Shown: positions 61,366 to 64,000 of the stretch, in pieces
Numbering within the stretch: position 1 is the stretch's first letter
Layout of the letters: each line of letters starts with the position of its first letter
Assembly: GCA_922989275.2 (NCBI GenBank)
Contig: OV277870.1
Span: 34,220,356-34,284,355 of the forward strand
DNA from: Gari tellinella
Taxonomy: Eukaryota; Mollusca; Bivalvia; Cardiida; Psammobiidae
Length of the DNA stretch: 64,000 nt
Reading direction: 5' to 3'
Translations under genes and position numbers: made by a program
The notes under the pieces: generated by a model
Database searches by the model: none
Told to the model about the DNA's origin: nothing
The model's input: only the letters and a program-made list of their open reading frames with translations

Positions 61366-61531
61366 TTAACCCATTACTTCATGAATATGCCTTTTTGCTC
61401 CTCTACTTATTTCTACTCAGGGGGAAAGGAGCCCCAACCTAGGAAGTCCTGAACATAAAAACATAGAATGCATTCCCAGTTTTCAGATGGTAGCTTAGAT
61501 CAGGTTGATAGAAAAGCAGAATGCTCCTTAA
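61366..61531. repeat. M1 MITE left part
   Basis: TTAACCCATTACTTCATGAA through AGATGGTAGCTTAGATCAGG, stopping at the hairpin tip GCTCCTTAA where the next copy begins. Confidence 0.6.
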
Positions 61532-61747
61532 CCCTTTCCCCTACAGAAAATAGTTCTAGTTTTTACAGTCATGAAAATGTACCATAAGAAATATTTCCCA
61601 TAGTCAGATTATTGGCAGATGGTTTCTCAAAGCAGGTTGAAAGTAAAGCAGATTATGAGCCTTAAGGCGCAGTCTGTTTTACTTTCAACCTGCTTTAAGT
61701 GGTAACTCACTTCAAAACTAGAAACAGGCTATGAGGTAAAGGGTTAA
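61528..61747. repeat. M1 MITE copy inserted at the previous copy's hairpin tip
   Basis: TTAACCCTTTCCCCTACAGA to CTATGAGGTAAAGGGTTAA. After it, GGAGCATTCTGCTTAATTTT continues the opposite hairpin arm of the interrupted copy. Confidence 0.7.
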
Positions 61748-61815
61748 GGAGCATTCTGCTTAATTTTTAACCTGCCTTAAGTCACAGGTCACCTATTTTC
61801 AAAGCTAGAAATAGG

Positions 61816-62076
61816 TTAACCCTTTACCCCATAAATACACCTTTTTACGCCTTAGATATATGCCTCTACTAAATAATTTAGTTTCACTTTATACAGTCAT
61901 GAATAATGAATATTATGTACTGTAAAAAAATAATTATATTCTAGCAGATGGTAGCTTAAAGCATGCTGAAAGTAAAGCAGAATGTGCCTTAAGTCACATT
62001 CTGCTTTACTTTCAGCATGCTTTAAGTGATCACCTATTTTCAATACTAGAAACAGGCTATGGGGTAATGGGTTGAG
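61816..62076. repeat. M1 foldback MITE copy
   Basis: TTAACCCTTTACCCCATAAA to CTATGGGGTAATGGGTTG. Arms GCTTAAAGCATGCTGAAAGT / ACTTTCAGCATGCTTTAAG: the CATGC variant replaces the usual CAGGT in both arms. Confidence 0.8.
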
Positions 62077-62499
62077 GAGAAAGGGGTTAAGTAACTGTAT
62101 TCACTCAGTTTGATATATTTAGGTGAGATTGTATAGAACCTTCCATATCTGATTACATGAGATGCTGAATATTCAGATTTTTATCAATTGTTGGTTATAA
62201 AAGCGACCAGACTCTATCATATACATAATAAAGTGTTATGTACGGTCTGGTGAGATTTGAAATTGGCAATTTGACACTTGCTTATATCAGCAGCTTCTTA
62301 ATGAGATGAACTGAGGGGAAATAATGTACGCGCATCTGAATAGAAATAGTGAATAGAATCAGGTATCGGGTATCCTGAATTTCATACAGAAATATTATTA
62401 TACTCCTGGGGTTCCTTTCATAGACATAAGTTAGCCTGGATTGTACAGTAACCTCCGTCATTACGATCTCTCAATAAATAGCTTATTTTATGAAGTTAA
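62077..62499. other. Intron sequence without a recognised feature
   Basis: ALDH4A1 intron 1, nothing supported. Confidence 0.4.
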
Positions 62500-62818
62500 G
62501 GTATGTGATTGACTAAAGCAGGGTGAAAGTAAAGCAGAAAGCTTACCTTAAGTTGGGACTTTTGTTCAACATCCAACACTGAGTCTTTTACCTAATATAC
62601 TTAGTATATAATTTATGCCACTGAAGAAAATAGTTCAACAAAAATACAGTCATGAATATTGTACCATATAAGATCATTTTTATAGCCTAGCGTAGGGCAG
62701 CTTAAAGCAGACTGAAATAAAAGCAGAATGCTCCTTAAGGAGTATTCTGCTTTACTTTCAACCTACCTTTAGTGGTCAACCATCTTGAAAACTTAAAATA
62801 GGTTTGGGGTAATGGCTC
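62500..62818. repeat. M1 MITE copy, heavily decayed
   Basis: Hairpin CTTAAAGCAGACTGAAATAA / TACTTTCAACCTACCTTTAG with tip GCTCCTTAAGGAGT. Termini degraded. Confidence 0.55.
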
Positions 62819-63053
62819 AAATAAGAGTGAATGTTAAAGCAGAGTGTTACAATAAACATGTATCTTAAGACAATATTTGTAACATTGTAAGGTCGGTCAT
62901 CAAAACGGGATACCAGTATAGATGAACCCTCCATCCAGTTAATTATAGAATAACAAATCTTACAGCTGATAGTTTGTCAAACCAACCTGTTGTAACTCAA
63001 TATCGTACCATTGGGGAGTTGACAAAGTGGAACAAATACAGAGTGACGTCTAA

Positions 63054-63468
63054 CAGTTGAACCTAGATATCTCGATACCCCATAGCCTGCCATTAACCCA
63101 TTAACTAACAGTTGAACCTAGATATCTCGATACCCCATAGCCTGCCATTAACCCATTAACTACACAGTTGAACCTAGATATCTCGATACCCCATAGCCTG
63201 CCATTAACCCATTAACTACACAGTTGAACCTAGATATCTCGATACCCCATAGCCTGCCATTAACCCATTAACTACACAGTTGAACCTCGATATCTCGATA
63301 CCCCATAGCCTGCCATTAACCCATTAACTACACAGTTGAACCTAGATATCTCGATACCCCATAGCCTGCCATTAACCCATTAACTAACAGTTGAACCTAG
63401 ATATCTCGATACCCCATAGCCTGCCATTAACCCATTAACTAACAGTTGAACCTCGATATCTCAAACTG
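63054..63468. repeat. 55/56-bp minisatellite
   Basis: Unit CAGTTGAACCTAGATATCTC..GATACCCCATAGCCTGCCATTAACCCATTAACTA. Copies start at 63054, 63109, 63165, 63221, 63277, 63333, 63388 and 63443 (last partial). Units are nearly identical; the 55 or 56 length depends on ..ACTAA vs ..ACTACA. No spacers. Located 290 bases upstream of ALDH4A1 exon 2. Confidence 0.95.
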
Positions 63469-63664
63469 GTTAACCCATTACTCCATTAATATGGGAATTA
63501 TTCACACACTCAGAAAAGTAGTCTCAAGCTAGGAAGGTCTGAATATGAAATGAATTTCCAGTACCTTTCCAATTAGGAACTTATTTTTAACTGTATAAAT
63601 TGGAACTTTAGTGGAGGAATAAATTAAAGGTGTAAAAAAACATATTAATGGGGTAACGGGTTAA
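63469..63664. repeat. M1 MITE copy, internally deleted
   Basis: TTAACCCATTACTCCATTAA to TTAATGGGGTAACGGGTTAA. The hairpin is absent. It directly follows the minisatellite. Confidence 0.7.
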
Positions 63665-63757
63665 GGAGCTTTCTGGTGAACATTCATCTTGCTTTAAGCA
63701 GTATCATGCCTTAAAGTTAAACATATGGCAAAATACATTTGTTTTCATTATCTTCAG

Positions 63758-63971
63758 GTTTTTGACAGGCGTACGATCAGGCTCAACAGAGGCTTTCAAC
63801 TACGACACATACGTAGCCAAGAATGAACCTATGCCAACATACGCCCCTGGAACAAAAGAGAGGGACCTTCTCATGGAAACATTAGAGAGTTATGAGGGCA
63901 AAGTCAAAGATATTCCAATTGTGATTGGAGACACAGAAATAAGAACAAAAGATGTGAAACACCAAGTTTGC
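63758..63971 (+). CDS. ALDH4A1: ALDH4A1 exon 2 (5' part of the mature enzyme)
   Basis: Encodes about residues 16-87: FLTGVRSGSTEAFNYDTYVA, KNEPMPTYAPGTKERDLLME, TLESYEGKVKDIPIVIGDTE and IRTKDVKHQVC. It matches the start of mitochondrial delta-1-pyrroline-5-carboxylate dehydrogenase (human VANEPVLAFTQGSPERDALQ..IPCVVGDEEVWTSDVQYQVS), which oxidises glutamate semialdehyde/P5C to glutamate with NAD+ in proline catabolism. Acceptor ATTATCTTCAG. The donor is taken as GTAGGT after TGC (the alternative GTTTGC six bases earlier is weaker and would drop VC). Catalytic Cys/Glu and the NAD fold are in later exons outside the window. Confidence 0.93.
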
Positions 63972-64000
63972 GTAGGTATTGTGTAGGGGTGTAGCAATAT

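Noticed and set aside
63054..63468. CRISPR-like array of regular repeats
   Set aside because: Units abut each other with no unique spacers, in a eukaryotic intron. It is a minisatellite.

Overview
The window looks like nuclear DNA of a mollusc, most likely a bivalve. This is inferred from AT-rich, intron-rich animal gene structure with canonical GT/AG splice sites, from repeat families with (ACGG)n-like tracts and tandem cores that resemble bivalve 'pearl'/Helitron-like elements, and from a Gypsy element built like bivalve Steamer-like retrotransposons. The species cannot be read from the sequence. No rRNA gene, intact tRNA gene, CRISPR array or bacterial operon was seen.

Two host genes are present, transcribed away from each other. 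DNAJC11 (mitochondrial J-domain protein) is on the minus strand: 13 coding exons from the ATG at 41890 down to 653, about residues 1-443, with the C-terminus beyond the left edge. All exon junctions keep phase. ALDH4A1 (mitochondrial delta-1-pyrroline-5-carboxylate dehydrogenase) is on the plus strand: a 47-base first coding exon at 57041-57087 carrying a presequence-like N-terminus, and exon 2 at 63758-63971; the rest lies beyond the right edge. The ~15 kb between the start codons is mostly mobile DNA.

Most other sequence is repeats. (1) MITE-like foldback elements, named here M1-M8. M1 (TTAACCCATTACCCC ends, ~250 bp, strong internal hairpin) has about 30 copies; a second hairpin module (GCAAACAGTTTGGATCC type) is embedded in several MITEs with unrelated ends. 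(2) Helitron-like modular elements, named H1-H8: short 5' signature, tandem core of ~145-161 bp, ACGG-type tract, 3' hairpin ending in ..AAAA. (3) TIR transposons, including a 517-bp mariner-like MITE with perfect 27-bp TIRs and a 1.16-kb decayed Tc1-like element. (4) LINE fragments, one LINE inserted inside another at 48645-51482. (5) An apparently intact 5.03-kb Ty3/Gypsy LTR retrotransposon (51626-56652) with identical-looking LTRs, a CTATG target duplication and one 1400-residue Gag-Pol frame, ending only 388 bp upstream of the ALDH4A1 start codon.

Layout: 1-41890 DNAJC11 exons in repeat-filled introns; 41891-43720 DNAJC11 promoter side with a foldback and an inverted CACGTG-containing repeat; 43720-48640 weakly annotated intergenic DNA with a CpG-rich palindrome-studded element; 48645-51482 LINE-in-LINE; 51621-56657 Gypsy element; 57041-64000 start of ALDH4A1 with a 6.7-kb first intron carrying many M1 copies and a 55/56-bp minisatellite. 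Several insertions sit within a few bases of DNAJC11 splice sites.
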